Part shown: positions 1 through 10,204 of the stretch, in pieces
How the letters are laid out: each line of letters opens with the position of its first letter
Numbering within the stretch: position 1 is the stretch's first letter
Source of the DNA: an uncultured beta proteobacterium
GTDB taxonomy: Bacteria; Pseudomonadota; Gammaproteobacteria; Burkholderiales; Burkholderiaceae
Direction of reading: 5' to 3'
Length of the DNA stretch: 38,201 nt
NCBI GenBank assembly: GCA_903846025.1
Contig: CAIMZP010000135.1
Location: 1-38,201, forward strand
Notes under the pieces: model-generated
What the model saw: the letters and a program-made list of their open reading frames with translations, nothing else
The model's database searches: none
What the model was told of the DNA's origin: nothing
Program-made: the position numbers and the translations under genes

Positions 1-6
1 AAGCTT

Positions 7-222
7 GTGACTTCGAAGATGCCTTTTGGCAAGTATGCCGGTCGTTACCTTGCAGATTTACCTGGGAATTACTTAGCGTGGTTCGCCCGTGAAGGTTTTC
101 CTAAGAATGAGCTTGGTCAATTACTTGAGCTGATGCATACCCTTGATCACAATGGCTTGCGAAGCTTATTGGCGCCAATTCAGAAGGCGCATGGCATCAG
201 AGCTCGATCGCAACAAGACTAG
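7..222 (+). CDS. DUF3820-like small protein (possibly 5'-truncated by the window edge)
   Basis: 71-aa ORF with GTG start; MPFGKYAGRYLADLPGNYLAWFAREGFP resembles the DUF3820 pattern (MPFGKYKG..L.DLP..YL.WF...GFP). Confidence 0.7.
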   Translation: MTSKMPFGKYAGRYLADLPGNYLAWFAREGFPKNELGQLLELMHTLDHNGLRSLLAPIQKAHGIRARSQQD

Positions 223-251
223 CGAATCTTAATTAGCTTGCTTGTCTTGAT

Positions 252-1268
252 TTATTTGGAATAAATGATAACTGCCACTCGATTGCGCTCATAACTCACT
301 GAAGTTGATTCTGGCGGGCTGCTCTGGATAGGGCGAATTGACATTGAGGTTTGAGACTCAATTTCTGTGCCAATCTGTTTTGCCAGCTCTAAATTACTGT
401 CATACTGAATTTGTAAGCTAGCTACCTTTCCATTATTAATGCTGGCAATGATTTCATTAACCTTGCCGGGTGCGTATTGATCAAAAAATACGGGATACCA
501 GCCGCCCAGTATTTGCTTTTTAGGCGACGGTGTTTTACTAAAGTATTTTTTAGTGTTGTCAGCGATCTCAATGGGCAAATGAAAATCAATCCCTGTCTTT
601 TGGATTAACTCTATATAAGAGATGGGGGGCATCATATCGGCTTCATTGGTATTTTCTACCCAGTAGGCCCATGCCTTTTTCTTAGATGGGTCATAAACCA
701 ATTTGTAAAGATGGCTCGGAACGGTCACGCTGCCCCGACCGATAGTCCCTAACTTTCCAGTTGATCCTGTAAAGACATAAAGATCGCCAGTTGCTCGTTT
801 GGCATAAAGGCGGGTAGGTTCTTCTACATTCTTAGCCCAGATTCCTTGATTATTTTGCCTTGCTTGCGGCATCATATTGGACAAAGAAAAGGACTGTGCC
901 ATACCCATTGGGTTAGTCATATCTCCTGCTGGCACGTTGTGGCCACGGTCATATCCACTATCGCGATAGTCTGAAAGCAGGGCTCGATCGCTGTAGGGAA
1001 GTCTGGCTTCTTCATAAAACCGATTGGTTCGACGGGGATGGGGGGCTAAGAGCTTTACCCCATTTAACCGCTCCACTGTATAGATCGGCTTTTTATCTAA
1101 TGGCGAATAGTAGATTGCAAAATCATCGAAGCAAAGGTCGCGGCCGACTTGGGTGGTCGTGGGGATCTGCTGGCCTGGAAATAAATCTTTGCACTCTTCG
1201 AAGAGGGCAAAGGCGTAAAAGGGGCTAAAAAGCGCTATTAGCAGGAGAAGTTTGACTATTCTTTTCAT
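252..1268 (-). CDS. DNA/RNA non-specific endonuclease (NUC1 family), predicted exported
   Basis: DRGHNVPAGDM matches the DRGH active-site motif. Internal Met (MKRIVKLLLLIALFSPFYAFA) gives a signal peptide, so the start is placed at 1268, not the ORF-track 1343. Confidence 0.85.
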   Translation of the reverse strand: MKRIVKLLLLIALFSPFYAFALFEECKDLFPGQQIPTTTQVGRDLCFDDFAIYYSPLDKKPIYTVERLNGVKLLAPHPRRTNRFYEEARLPYSDRALLSDYRDSGYDRGHNVPAGDMTNPMGMAQSFSLSNMMPQARQNNQGIWAKNVEEPTRLYAKRATGDLYVFTGSTGKLGTIGRGSVTVPSHLYKLVYDPSKKKAWAYWVENTNEADMMPPISYIELIQKTGIDFHLPIEIADNTKKYFSKTPSPKKQILGGWYPVFFDQYAPGKVNEIIASINNGKVASLQIQYDSNLELAKQIGTEIESQTSMSIRPIQSSPPESTSVSYERNRVAVIIYSK

Positions 1269-1732
1269 CGTCCGACAGTTTAGGGGGAGTGGGCTTGTGG
1301 CAGATATTTTTCTTGTATGAGCATTAGGAATCAGCGAAAACAATCCCTATTAAATTGACCCTAAGACGTGTATCAATCAGATTTTCAAGTACACAGTCGT
1401 GCTCGAGTAATTCCAGATTCCATGCGAAAAGCAAAGAAAGCAAAAGGCACTTAAGGTGTCTAACAAACACTACCCATAGAAAATCGTAGACTACACAGCA
1501 CTAGATATATGGGTCTGCAGGATATTTTTTATCTTCTAAATGGTAAAAAAGTCAGTTTTAAGTCAGTTTTTTATACTGTGGAATTAGTGACCCCTAACTT
1601 CTTTAAGTTACTGATTTAAATAGATTAAATAGATTTTTTATGAGTCTTAATGCTTCTCATCGGAAAAATAAGATTAATAAGTAATGGAAAGTGATTTCTT
1701 TATTCTTGACTTGATATAAGAACCTTCTTAGG

Positions 1733-2791
1733 ATGACTCATGTTTTTAACTTATTGCATTGCAACATAAATCAGCAGTTAGATTTTTGGGGTGCTGCAAC
1801 AGATCGAATGATTAAATGTTTTCCAACTACTTCAAGTGATTTTCCAGTAGCGCTGCCCAGTTCGGCAAGCGCTAAAGTGTTATTAGCTTACGCCATGGCT
1901 CAAGTATATCGAGCCCTCAATGGCATTCTGATTGCTACGGTCTTTATGATTGTGGCTCTCTGGTTGTCCGGTAACGGTACTAATGCCGGCGCATTTGATT
2001 TGGCTCGTATTCTAGTTCCAGATGAAGCTCGTCATATTGTTTGGCAGAATGGCTTTGGCATGCTCGATCAGTATCAGGAAGAGGCATCAAGACCTGTTGT
2101 AGAAAATGATATTGCTGCAGTGATCTATGGCAAAACGTCGATGCCTTCTAAAACCGGCTTAACAGCGGCTAAACAGCAAACTATCGCCTTATTGATGCCC
2201 TCCGTTGCTCGAGCTCAAGTCAAGCCTATTTCCCTGCTATCGGATCTCATTCCTACATCAAGGATTGACCCACAGGCTTTGGATACCAATCTGATGGGCT
2301 CGCTTCAGAATCAGCGTGCCATTGCTGACTTCTTTGAGAAAAAATACAGCTTGGATCGCACCAAGATTGAAGAGTATGTTTCTAATGTCGTATTGATTGC
2401 CAAAGAAGTCAATATTGATCCCGTCTTATTGCTTGCTGTGATTTCAATTGAATCGAATTTCAATCCATTGATTAAAAGTTCTGCCGGCGCAGAAGGTTTG
2501 ATGCAGGTGATGACTGCTATTCATAAAGATAAGTACGCTTTATATGGTGGTGCAGCGGATGCAATCAAGCCTGAAGTGAACATTCGTGTTGGGGCATACA
2601 TTCTGAAGTACCTGATTGCCACCTCTGGGTCATTGCGTAATGGTTTGAAGTTCTATGTAGGCGCAGCCAATGCGGACAATGATGGTGGCTATACCGATAA
2701 AGTGATGGCGGAAAGAAATCGCTTGATTGCTTTATGTCAGACGGGCGCATCTAACAAACTGACTTTAAATGGCAAGGATTTGCGTTCGTAA
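1733..2791 (+). CDS. Lytic transglycosylase, SLT domain, with N-terminal membrane segment
   Basis: LLLAVISIESNFNPLIKSSAGAEGLMQVM is a typical SLT (ExxxxP, AxGLMQ) core; hydrophobic segment near residue 65. Confidence 0.85.
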   Translation: MTHVFNLLHCNINQQLDFWGAATDRMIKCFPTTSSDFPVALPSSASAKVLLAYAMAQVYRALNGILIATVFMIVALWLSGNGTNAGAFDLARILVPDEARHIVWQNGFGMLDQYQEEASRPVVENDIAAVIYGKTSMPSKTGLTAAKQQTIALLMPSVARAQVKPISLLSDLIPTSRIDPQALDTNLMGSLQNQRAIADFFEKKYSLDRTKIEEYVSNVVLIAKEVNIDPVLLLAVISIESNFNPLIKSSAGAEGLMQVMTAIHKDKYALYGGAADAIKPEVNIRVGAYILKYLIATSGSLRNGLKFYVGAANADNDGGYTDKVMAERNRLIALCQTGASNKLTLNGKDLRS

Positions 2792-2809
2792 TTTCAATAA
2801 GGCGTTCAA

Positions 2810-2852
2810 AATAAAGGCTACCCCAGCTAAATGAGCTGTGGCAGCCTTTATT
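2810..2852. terminator. Bidirectional stem-loop terminator between convergent genes
   Basis: aataaaggctaccccagctaaatgagctgtggcagcctttatt: strong inverted repeat with A-rich left and T-rich right flanks. Confidence 0.75.
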
Positions 2853-2904
2853 TATTATTGCGACTAGCTTTCATCGACACTTGGCCGAAGAATGAAAAGG
2901 GTGC

Positions 2905-3252
2905 TTAATTAACCCCGTGTAATTCCACATCGAAAACAAGTGTGGCATTAGGGGGAATAACGCCGCCCGCACCACGAGCGCCATAGCCCATCTCTGAGGG
3001 AATAATCAAAGTACGCTTACCGCCAATTTTCATGCCGGCTACGCCTTCATCCCAACCCTTGATGACATTACCAGCGCCAAGAGGGAAGTTAAAGAGCTGA
3101 CCGCGATCTAAAGAGCTATCAAATTTCTGGCCCTTAAGGTCAGCAGCTTTCTCGTCATAGAGCCAGCCGGTGTAATGCACATCTACATGGTTCCCAGCGG
3201 TCGCCTCCTTACCATCACCTACAAGCGTATCTATTTTTTTTAGTTCACTCAT
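2905..3252 (-). CDS. FKBP-type peptidyl-prolyl cis-trans isomerase
   Basis: HYTGWLYD...[68 protein letters not shown] is canonical FKBP. Start taken at MSELKK. Confidence 0.95.
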   Translation of the reverse strand: MSELKKIDTLVGDGKEATAGNHVDVHYTGWLYDEKAADLKGQKFDSSLDRGQLFNFPLGAGNVIKGWDEGVAGMKIGGKRTLIIPSEMGYGARGAGGVIPPNATLVFDVELHGVN

Positions 3253-3327
3253 GTTTTTCTTCCTTATTAGCTCAAATTGAAGGGCTAGTATATTCTGAGC
3301 CCTTAGACGATTCCTATTCAAAGCCTT

Positions 3328-4344
3328 ATGACCAATTACTGGCCCCATTCTGCATACAAAACCCTAGAAGTAGACCAAGACAATCAATTATTAGTCACGG
3401 ATGCATTCTTGCGTACTTATCTATTGCGCCCCGAGCTTAATTTAGTGCCCGAGTCTTGCGACGTAGAGCGGCGGTTGCATCAGCATTTGACCCAAAATCC
3501 ACGCACCGAGATTAATAATGCGGAAATTGCCAAGATGGCTGATGCGGATATTCAGGTGAACTATCAAATTTGGCTGCGCTACCGAGCCAAATTATTAGCC
3601 GCAAGCTCTTTAGAAAACTTTTATATGAGTTTATTTAAGGGTGAAGGCGTAGATGTCCCCCCAGCATTCATTGGACAACTCACCCAAATTTTTATCAGAC
3701 ATATTTTGGGCGATAAGGCCGACCCCCTAGACGCAAGGGTAGGTGAACTCTTTTTTAGAACCCAAAAAATCAGTGTGCAAGACGAGGGTATAGTGATGTC
3801 CGCTGACGATGAGGTGGTAACGCGGAACGCCCAAGCTGGCGAAACTGGCAACATTATGGACTTGCTTAAAGGCCGGTCGATGATGATTCGATCCATTGAC
3901 CTTGATGTCTTGCACGAAGAGAATGCAGATTTATATTGGGCCCGAAACGAAGACCATGACTTTGCGATTCAGCTTAACTTTGGTCAGGTCCCCATCAGCC
4001 ATTTTTGCAGGGTATTAGAAAGTTGGATTGAGCATTTTCTAGGGGCCAAGGTTCGTATTACGCCCATGCAACAAATTACCGACCCAAAATGGTCATGGCA
4101 TGTCGGTTTAGATGCCTCTGCCTCAGAAATCCTCAATAAATTGTACAAAAAGGAGTTAGTGGAGTTAGATGAGCTTGAGAAGATCATTTGCCTCTTTCGT
4201 CTGGACTTTATTGATGAGTCAGCAGTGGCTACTTCGCAGGCAGGTAAGCCAGTGTATTTGGGAATGGCAATGAACGATGAAAAGCTGTTAAAACTCAAAC
4301 CCCAAAATCTTTTATACAACTTACCTCTTGCCAAAACATCCTAA
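3328..4344 (+). CDS. DUF6352-like hypothetical protein
   Basis: 338-aa ORF ([37 protein letters not shown]...); opening resembles DUF6352 proteins of Burkholderiales, from memory. Confidence 0.65.
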   Translation: MTNYWPHSAYKTLEVDQDNQLLVTDAFLRTYLLRPELNLVPESCDVERRLHQHLTQNPRTEINNAEIAKMADADIQVNYQIWLRYRAKLLAASSLENFYMSLFKGEGVDVPPAFIGQLTQIFIRHILGDKADPLDARVGELFFRTQKISVQDEGIVMSADDEVVTRNAQAGETGNIMDLLKGRSMMIRSIDLDVLHEENADLYWARNEDHDFAIQLNFGQVPISHFCRVLESWIEHFLGAKVRITPMQQITDPKWSWHVGLDASASEILNKLYKKELVELDELEKIICLFRLDFIDESAVATSQAGKPVYLGMAMNDEKLLKLKPQNLLYNLPLAKTS

Positions 4345-4556
4345 AGAAGGGGTCTCCTTTTTTAAAAAAGTGATAGCCAGTCGCATATTGGGCTTTATGG
4401 GGGAATGAAGGCGGAAATCAACTTGGGGCATTCCCTAAAATTGGGCAAGTTAATCGTCTTTGCCTCCAAAACGACTTATTTCAGATGGGTTGATGATTTA
4501 AAATAGAGGACTGGTCCTAGGGGCCTTGTAAATCTATCAATACCGAGGAAACATTA

Positions 4557-6797
4557 ATGGCTTCAGAGAAATCAAAGATCATTTACACACTGACAGATGA
4601 GGCGCCCCTCTTGGCGACCTGTGCATTTCTGCCAATTATTCGTACTTTTACAGCGCCCGCAGGCGTAGAGATAGTTGAAAGCGACATTTCTGTTGCGGCA
4701 CGCATTTTGTCAGAGTTCTCGGATCACCTAACAGAGGATCAAAAAGTTCCTGATAATTTGGCTGAACTTGGTCGCATGACCTTGCTACCGGACACCAATA
4801 TTATTAAGTTGCCTAATATCAGTGCATCTATTCCGCAATTGCTCAATGCGATTAAAGAGCTGCAATCTAAGGGCTACAAAATACCAAACTATCCAGAGGA
4901 GCCTAAGGATGAAGCCGAAAAATCAATTCGCACCCGCTATTCAAAATGTTTAGGTAGTGCTGTAAATCCAGTATTACGAGAAGGTAATTCCGATCGTCGC
5001 GCACCACCTGCGGTAAAGCGATATGCGCGTAAGAACCCACACTCTATGGGTGAATGGAGCCAAGCCTCCCGCACCCATGTGTCCCATATGCATGGTGGTG
5101 ACTTTTATGCTGGCGAGAAGTCAATGACTTTAACTAAAGCATGTGATGTGAGGATGGAATTAGTTACTAAGAGCGGCAAGACTATTGTCTTTAAGCCAAA
5201 GACATCCTTGCTGGCTGGTGAAATTATCGACAGCATGTACATGAGCAAAAAAGCATTGTGCGAGTTTTATGAAAAAGAAATCGAAGATGCTTATAAGACT
5301 GGCATGATGTTGTCTTTGCACGTGAAGGCCACCATGATGAAGGTATCTCACCCCATCGTATTTGGTCATGCGGTCAAGATTTTCTATAAAGATGCTTTTG
5401 AAAAACACGCTAAGCTATTTGAAGAGTTGGGTGTGAATCCTAACAATGGTATGAGTAGCTTATACGAGAAAATTAAGACCTTGCCAGAATCTAAGCGCGA
5501 AGAAATTATTCAGGATTTGCATGCGTGTCATGAGCATCGCCCTGCATTAGCGATGGTCGATTCTGCTAAAGGTATTACCAATTTGCATTCCCCAAGCGAT
5601 GTCATTGTCGATGCTTCAATGCCTGCCATGATTCGGGTTGGCGGAAAAATGTGGGGTGCTGATGGTCGCCTGCATGACACCAAGGCTGTGATCCCAGAAA
5701 GTACTTTCGCTCGTATTTATCAAGAAATGATTAACTTTTGTAAAACTCACGGTAACTTTGATCCAAGGACAATGGGTACAGTACCAAACGTTGGTTTGAT
5801 GGCTCAACAGGCAGAAGAATACGGATCACACGATAAGACTTTTGAAATCCCTGAGGCAGGTGTAGCTCGTATTGTTGCCGATGACGGCACTGTATTGCTC
5901 GAGGAAAATGTTGAAGAGGGTGATATCTGGCGTATGTGCCAGGTAAAAGATGCACCGATTCGTGACTGGGTCAAGTTGGCCGTAAACCGTGCCCGCCTCT
6001 CTAATACACCAGCAGTATTTTGGTTGGATGAATACCGTCCGCACGAGGCTGAGTTGATTAAGAAAGTGAAAACTTACCTCAAGGATTATGATTTAGAGGG
6101 TGTGGATATTCAAATCATGTCTCAGACCCGTGCCATGCGTTTTACGCTGGAGCGCGTCATTCGCGGTAAAGACACTATTTCTGTGACCGGTAATATTTTG
6201 CGTGATTACCTTACTGACTTATTCCCGATTATGGAACTCGGCACCAGCGCTAAGATGCTATCCATCGTACCTTTGATGGCGGGTGGCGGCCTCTTTGAAA
6301 CAGGCGCAGGTGGATCTGCTCCTAAGCATGTTCAGCAGTTGGTTGAAGAGAATCACTTGCGCTGGGATTCCCTTGGCGAGTTTTTAGCTTTGGCGGTATC
6401 TCTCGAAGATATTAGCGATAAAACCGGCAATGCCAAAGTGAAAATATTGGCCCGCACCTTGGATGAGGCTACTGGCAAACTATTGGATAACAATAAGTCA
6501 CCTTCACCACGTACTGGTGAGTTAGATAACCGCGGTAGCCAGTTCTACTTGGCAATGTATTGGGCTGAAGCATTGGCTGCTCAAACAGAAGACAAAGAGT
6601 TGCAAGCTTACTTTGCGCCTTTGGCTAAAGCTTTGGCTGAAAATGAATTAAAGATTACCGCTGAATTTAAAGCGGTTCAAGGCAAGCCTGTGGATATCGG
6701 TGGTTACTTTATGCCTGATGCTGCAAAGTTTGCGGCAGTAATGCGTCCAAGCGGCACCTTCAATGAAATCTTAAAAGTAGCTAGCGCTAGCGTTTAA
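4557..6797 (+). CDS. icd: NADP-dependent isocitrate dehydrogenase, monomeric type
   Basis: 746-aa [49 protein letters not shown] and [15 protein letters not shown] are typical of monomeric IDH. Confidence 0.95.
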   Translation: MASEKSKIIYTLTDEAPLLATCAFLPIIRTFTAPAGVEIVESDISVAARILSEFSDHLTEDQKVPDNLAELGRMTLLPDTNIIKLPNISASIPQLLNAIKELQSKGYKIPNYPEEPKDEAEKSIRTRYSKCLGSAVNPVLREGNSDRRAPPAVKRYARKNPHSMGEWSQASRTHVSHMHGGDFYAGEKSMTLTKACDVRMELVTKSGKTIVFKPKTSLLAGEIIDSMYMSKKALCEFYEKEIEDAYKTGMMLSLHVKATMMKVSHPIVFGHAVKIFYKDAFEKHAKLFEELGVNPNNGMSSLYEKIKTLPESKREEIIQDLHACHEHRPALAMVDSAKGITNLHSPSDVIVDASMPAMIRVGGKMWGADGRLHDTKAVIPESTFARIYQEMINFCKTHGNFDPRTMGTVPNVGLMAQQAEEYGSHDKTFEIPEAGVARIVADDGTVLLEENVEEGDIWRMCQVKDAPIRDWVKLAVNRARLSNTPAVFWLDEYRPHEAELIKKVKTYLKDYDLEGVDIQIMSQTRAMRFTLERVIRGKDTISVTGNILRDYLTDLFPIMELGTSAKMLSIVPLMAGGGLFETGAGGSAPKHVQQLVEENHLRWDSLGEFLALAVSLEDISDKTGNAKVKILARTLDEATGKLLDNNKSPSPRTGELDNRGSQFYLAMYWAEALAAQTEDKELQAYFAPLAKALAENELKITAEFKAVQGKPVDIGGYFMPDAAKFAAVMRPSGTFNEILKVASASV

Positions 6798-6867
6798 TAT
6801 TGGGGAGTAAGCCCCAAAAAGGTAAGTTAAATAGTATTTGGCGTTTTTAAATATGACCGGTAGCACT

Positions 6868-6905
6868 AAAAATGCCACTCCTTTCATGAAGAGTGGCATT
6901 TTTTT
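6868..6905 (+). terminator. Rho-independent terminator downstream of icd
   Basis: aaaaatgccactc-ctttcatga-agagtggcatttttt: perfect stem followed by a T run. Confidence 0.9.
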
Positions 6906-7069
6906 AGTCACATGATGAGTAACTGTTTGAATCATGTTCAGGTAGGGTTAAGTGGCTCCTCGGTCAATTGCCATTGTTTGTGTAACGATCTTCTGCAGGG
7001 ATTTAGTAACAGTAGGAGAATGGAAGCTATCTCTAATGCTTTGTTCAATAAACTGGAAAAAGGTGTTTC

Positions 7070-8032
7070 ATGAGCCCTACTGATCAAAAAATACCCTCTA
7101 TCGAAATTACCCCTCGAAGCGTCTTTGAAAATCGTCGTCAATTAATCAAACTTGCTGCAGCTGGTGGTTTTGGCATGGCTCTGGCTCCTTGGTTTTCACG
7201 CGATGCCTTGGCGATTGCATCCCAGAAACTGATCGCTACACCCAATCCTGCTTTCATGGTGAAAGATGGGTCCACGAGTTATAAGAACATCACCAGTTAC
7301 AACAATTTCTATGAATTTGGGACCGATAAATCTGACCCTATGGCCTATGCAGATAGTTTGCAAACACGACCCTGGACAGTAACGATTGAGGGTCTTGTCA
7401 AAAAGCCTGTCACATTGGATATTGATGCATTACTCAAGTTAGCGCCGATGGAAGAGCGCGTCTATCGTATGCGTTGCGTTGAAGGTTGGTCCATGGTGAT
7501 TCCCTGGGATGGCTATTCTTTATCGAGGTTGCTCAATCAGGTTGAACCATTGGGGTCAGCAAAATATGTAGAATTTATTTCCCTGTCTGATCGCAAGCAA
7601 ATGCCTGGAGTAAAAAGTAACATCATTGATTGGCCTTATCGTGAAGGTCTGCGTTTAGATGAGGCCATGAATCCCTTAACCCTCCTAACCTTTGGGCTTT
7701 ATGGTGAGGCGCTCCCAAAACAAAATGGGGCACCAGTGCGCATCGTGATTCCTTGGAAGTATGGATTTAAGAGTGCCAAGTCGATTGTCAAAATTCGACT
7801 AACGGAAGAGATGCCAAAGACCAGTTGGAATCAAATTGATCCACGTGAATATGGTTTTTATTCCAATGTGAATCCATCCGTTGATCATCCACGCTGGAGT
7901 CAGGCAACGGAGCGACGGATTGGTGATCCTAAGGGCATATTTGCACCCAAGATCAAAACCGAAATGTTTAATGGTTACGCAGATCAAGTTGCGGGATTGT
8001 ATTCGGGGATGGATCTAAAGAAATATTATTAA
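7070..8032 (+). CDS. msrP: Protein-methionine-sulfoxide reductase catalytic subunit MsrP (YedY)
   Basis: MoCo oxidoreductase [21 protein letters not shown] carries the Mo-ligand Cys; N-terminal export signal; followed by msrQ. Confidence 0.93.
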   Translation: MSPTDQKIPSIEITPRSVFENRRQLIKLAAAGGFGMALAPWFSRDALAIASQKLIATPNPAFMVKDGSTSYKNITSYNNFYEFGTDKSDPMAYADSLQTRPWTVTIEGLVKKPVTLDIDALLKLAPMEERVYRMRCVEGWSMVIPWDGYSLSRLLNQVEPLGSAKYVEFISLSDRKQMPGVKSNIIDWPYREGLRLDEAMNPLTLLTFGLYGEALPKQNGAPVRIVIPWKYGFKSAKSIVKIRLTEEMPKTSWNQIDPREYGFYSNVNPSVDHPRWSQATERRIGDPKGIFAPKIKTEMFNGYADQVAGLYSGMDLKKYY

Positions 8033-8040
8033 CGTAGTAT

Positions 8041-8640
8041 TTGGCTAGCTTACATTTGAAGACGCTCATTTTTCTGCTGGCACTCTTACCCTTGGGTCGA
8101 CTGATCTGGCTAGGGTTTACTGATAATTTAGGTGCCAATCCGATTGAGTTCATCACCCGCTCAACAGGTACTTGGGCTTTGGTATTTCTGTGCATAACAT
8201 TGGCTATGACACCGCTACGCCTAGTGACGGGTTCATCTCGCCCGATTCAATGTCGCCGAATGCTTGGCTTATTTTGCTTTTTCTATGCTGGCATTCATTT
8301 TCTCATTTGGCTCTGGCTAGATCAAAACTTCGATTTGGTTGCGATGTGGAAGGATGTAATTAAAAGACCATTTATAACGATGGGATTTGCCAGTTTTGTA
8401 CTTTTGCTTCCTTTGGCTCTGAGCTCTAATCGCTGGTCTCAGAGAAAGTTAGGGCGACGCTGGTCTCAGTTGCACCGGGTGGTTTATCTGATTGCCTGCA
8501 CGGCCATACTGCATTATTGGTGGCACAAAGCAGGCAAGAATGACATCGGTACTGTCTTGATTTATGCGGTTGTCGTCATTGTGCTGCTCTGTTGCAGAAT
8601 TCCTTATGTGCGTAATTTTCTGACATTGAGTCGACGCTAA
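8041..8640 (+). CDS. msrQ: Heme-binding membrane subunit MsrQ (YedZ)
   Basis: Polytopic 199-aa protein (RSTGTWALVFLCITLAMTPLRLVTG; WSQLHRVVYLIACTAILHYWWHKAGK); TTG start just after msrP. Confidence 0.9.
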   Translation: MASLHLKTLIFLLALLPLGRLIWLGFTDNLGANPIEFITRSTGTWALVFLCITLAMTPLRLVTGSSRPIQCRRMLGLFCFFYAGIHFLIWLWLDQNFDLVAMWKDVIKRPFITMGFASFVLLLPLALSSNRWSQRKLGRRWSQLHRVVYLIACTAILHYWWHKAGKNDIGTVLIYAVVVIVLLCCRIPYVRNFLTLSRR

Positions 8641-8659
8641 TACGATATACACTGAATAG

Positions 8660-9223
8660 ATGAAACGAAACTCATTAAAGTTGTTACCGCTAGTGATGGC
8701 CATTGTAATTTTTGGCACTACAAACTCGGGTGCGCAGACCAACGATCCTATACCAGTAAAAACTATCCCAGCATTAGACGTTCCGCGCTATCTTGGTACT
8801 TGGTATGAGATTGCCAAATACCCTAATTGGTTTCAGAAGAAGTGCGTTGGCAATACGAAGGCCGTCTACTCCCTGAATGCAGATGGTAATTTAAAAGTGC
8901 TCAACAGTTGTAAAACATCCGGTGGGGATACCTCTCTAGCAGAAGGAGTTGCCCGCCAAATTGGTCCCCAGGACTCCCCTAGATTGGAGGTCCGTTTTGC
9001 GCCTGAGTGGCTTTCTTTCCTGCCAATGGTATGGGGTGATTACTGGGTGATTGATTTGGACTCCACCTATCAAGTAGCCGCAGTGAGCGATCCTAAAAGG
9101 GAGTATCTTTGGGTGCTTTCGAGAACGCCTCAGCTCGATCCAAAAGTCTACGATGATTTGTTACAGCGCTTGCACAAGCAGCAGTTTGATACTCGCAAGC
9201 TAGAGATGACTTCTCAGAAATAA
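8660..9223 (+). CDS. Lipocalin family protein (Blc-like), exported
   Basis: VPRYLGTWYEIAKYPNWFQKKCVGNTKAVYSL and DPKREYLWVLSRTPQL; signal peptide. Confidence 0.9.
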   Translation: MKRNSLKLLPLVMAIVIFGTTNSGAQTNDPIPVKTIPALDVPRYLGTWYEIAKYPNWFQKKCVGNTKAVYSLNADGNLKVLNSCKTSGGDTSLAEGVARQIGPQDSPRLEVRFAPEWLSFLPMVWGDYWVIDLDSTYQVAAVSDPKREYLWVLSRTPQLDPKVYDDLLQRLHKQQFDTRKLEMTSQK

Positions 9224-9227
9224 ATAG

Positions 9228-10178
9228 ATGTCAAACCAATATATTGAGGCTTATCAGGTGCCGCCTGGCATTGAGATCTTTGAAAGAGGCTGGCTATCTG
9301 CCAATAATATTTTTCTCTTTGATAGTCGCAATAGCAAAGGAGATGTATCGCTGGTAGACACGGGGTATTGTGCTCACCAGCAATTGACACTCGATTTGGT
9401 TTTTAATGCCTTGCAAAAACATGATTTATCTACCCTTGATAAGGTTGTTAACACTCACTTGCATTCCGATCATTGCGGTGGGAACGCCGTGCTTGCACAG
9501 ACCTATCCTTGCGAGATCTATATTCCTAGTGCTGAAGTACAAGCTGTTGAGCACTGGGATGAGAATCTTCTGAGCTATCGAAATTTGGGGCAGGAGTGCC
9601 CTCGTTTTGCGCATCAAGGAATACTAATACCAGGGCAAGAAATTTTATTAGGTCAGTATTTATGGCAAATTTTGGCGGCGCCTGGACACGATCCCCATTC
9701 CATCATGCTCTACCAAGTGGATCATCAAATCTTGATTTCTGCAGATGCTTTATGGGAAGAGGGGTTTGGCGTCATCTTCCCGGAGCTTTGGGGTGAAAGC
9801 GGGTTTGAAGAGGTCGCACAAACTTTAGAGTTAATTGAAAGCCTACCTGTAGCCTTAGTCATTCCTGGCCATGGAAAACCTTTTACCGATGTGAGCAAAG
9901 CTCTGGGCGTTGCCTACTCCCGATTGGATTATCTGTCATCAGATGCTGATCGCAATGCGCGTCATGGCGCCAAGGTGCTGCTCAAATATAAATTACTCGA
10001 GTGGCGCAGTATGGATATGGATTTTGTCCATCAGTGGATAAGCGGAACGCCAGCACTGACTCATATTGCTAAACAATTAAATATGAGTTTGACTGAGTTA
10101 TCAGATTGGCTACCTCAGTCATTGGTTAAGGCAAATGCCGCCAGAATTGAGCATCACCACCTAGTAAATATGAATTAA
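9228..10178 (+). CDS. MBL-fold metallo-hydrolase
   Basis: VNTHLHSDHCGGN (HxHxDH) plus downstream APGHDPHS, SADALWEEGFG and VIPGHG motifs. Confidence 0.9.
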   Translation: MSNQYIEAYQVPPGIEIFERGWLSANNIFLFDSRNSKGDVSLVDTGYCAHQQLTLDLVFNALQKHDLSTLDKVVNTHLHSDHCGGNAVLAQTYPCEIYIPSAEVQAVEHWDENLLSYRNLGQECPRFAHQGILIPGQEILLGQYLWQILAAPGHDPHSIMLYQVDHQILISADALWEEGFGVIFPELWGESGFEEVAQTLELIESLPVALVIPGHGKPFTDVSKALGVAYSRLDYLSSDADRNARHGAKVLLKYKLLEWRSMDMDFVHQWISGTPALTHIAKQLNMSLTELSDWLPQSLVKANAARIEHHHLVNMN

Positions 10179-10182
10179 GAAA

Positions 10183-10204
10183 TTTAAAGCAATCATGCTT
10201 TAAA
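10183..10204. terminator. Stem-loop between convergent genes
   Basis: tttaaagca-atca-tgctttaaa perfect 9-bp inverted repeat, overlapping the stop codon of the minus-strand gene. Confidence 0.55.

Noticed and set aside
1-6. Window begins exactly at aagctt (HindIII site) and is about 38 kb, like a cloned insert
   Set aside because: The other end is not a HindIII site and the length alone proves nothing; no vector sequence seen.
4357-4370. cttttttaaaaaag palindrome after the DUF6352-like gene
   Set aside because: Homopolymer-driven palindrome with no GC stem; not a convincing terminator or operator.
4401-4435. gggaatg...cattccc inverted repeat upstream of icd
   Set aside because: 7-bp arms with a 21-nt loop and no T run; compatible with chance, though a leader structure cannot be excluded.
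5160-6044. Several minus-strand ORFs inside icd
   Set aside because: Shadow ORFs of a highly conserved coding frame.
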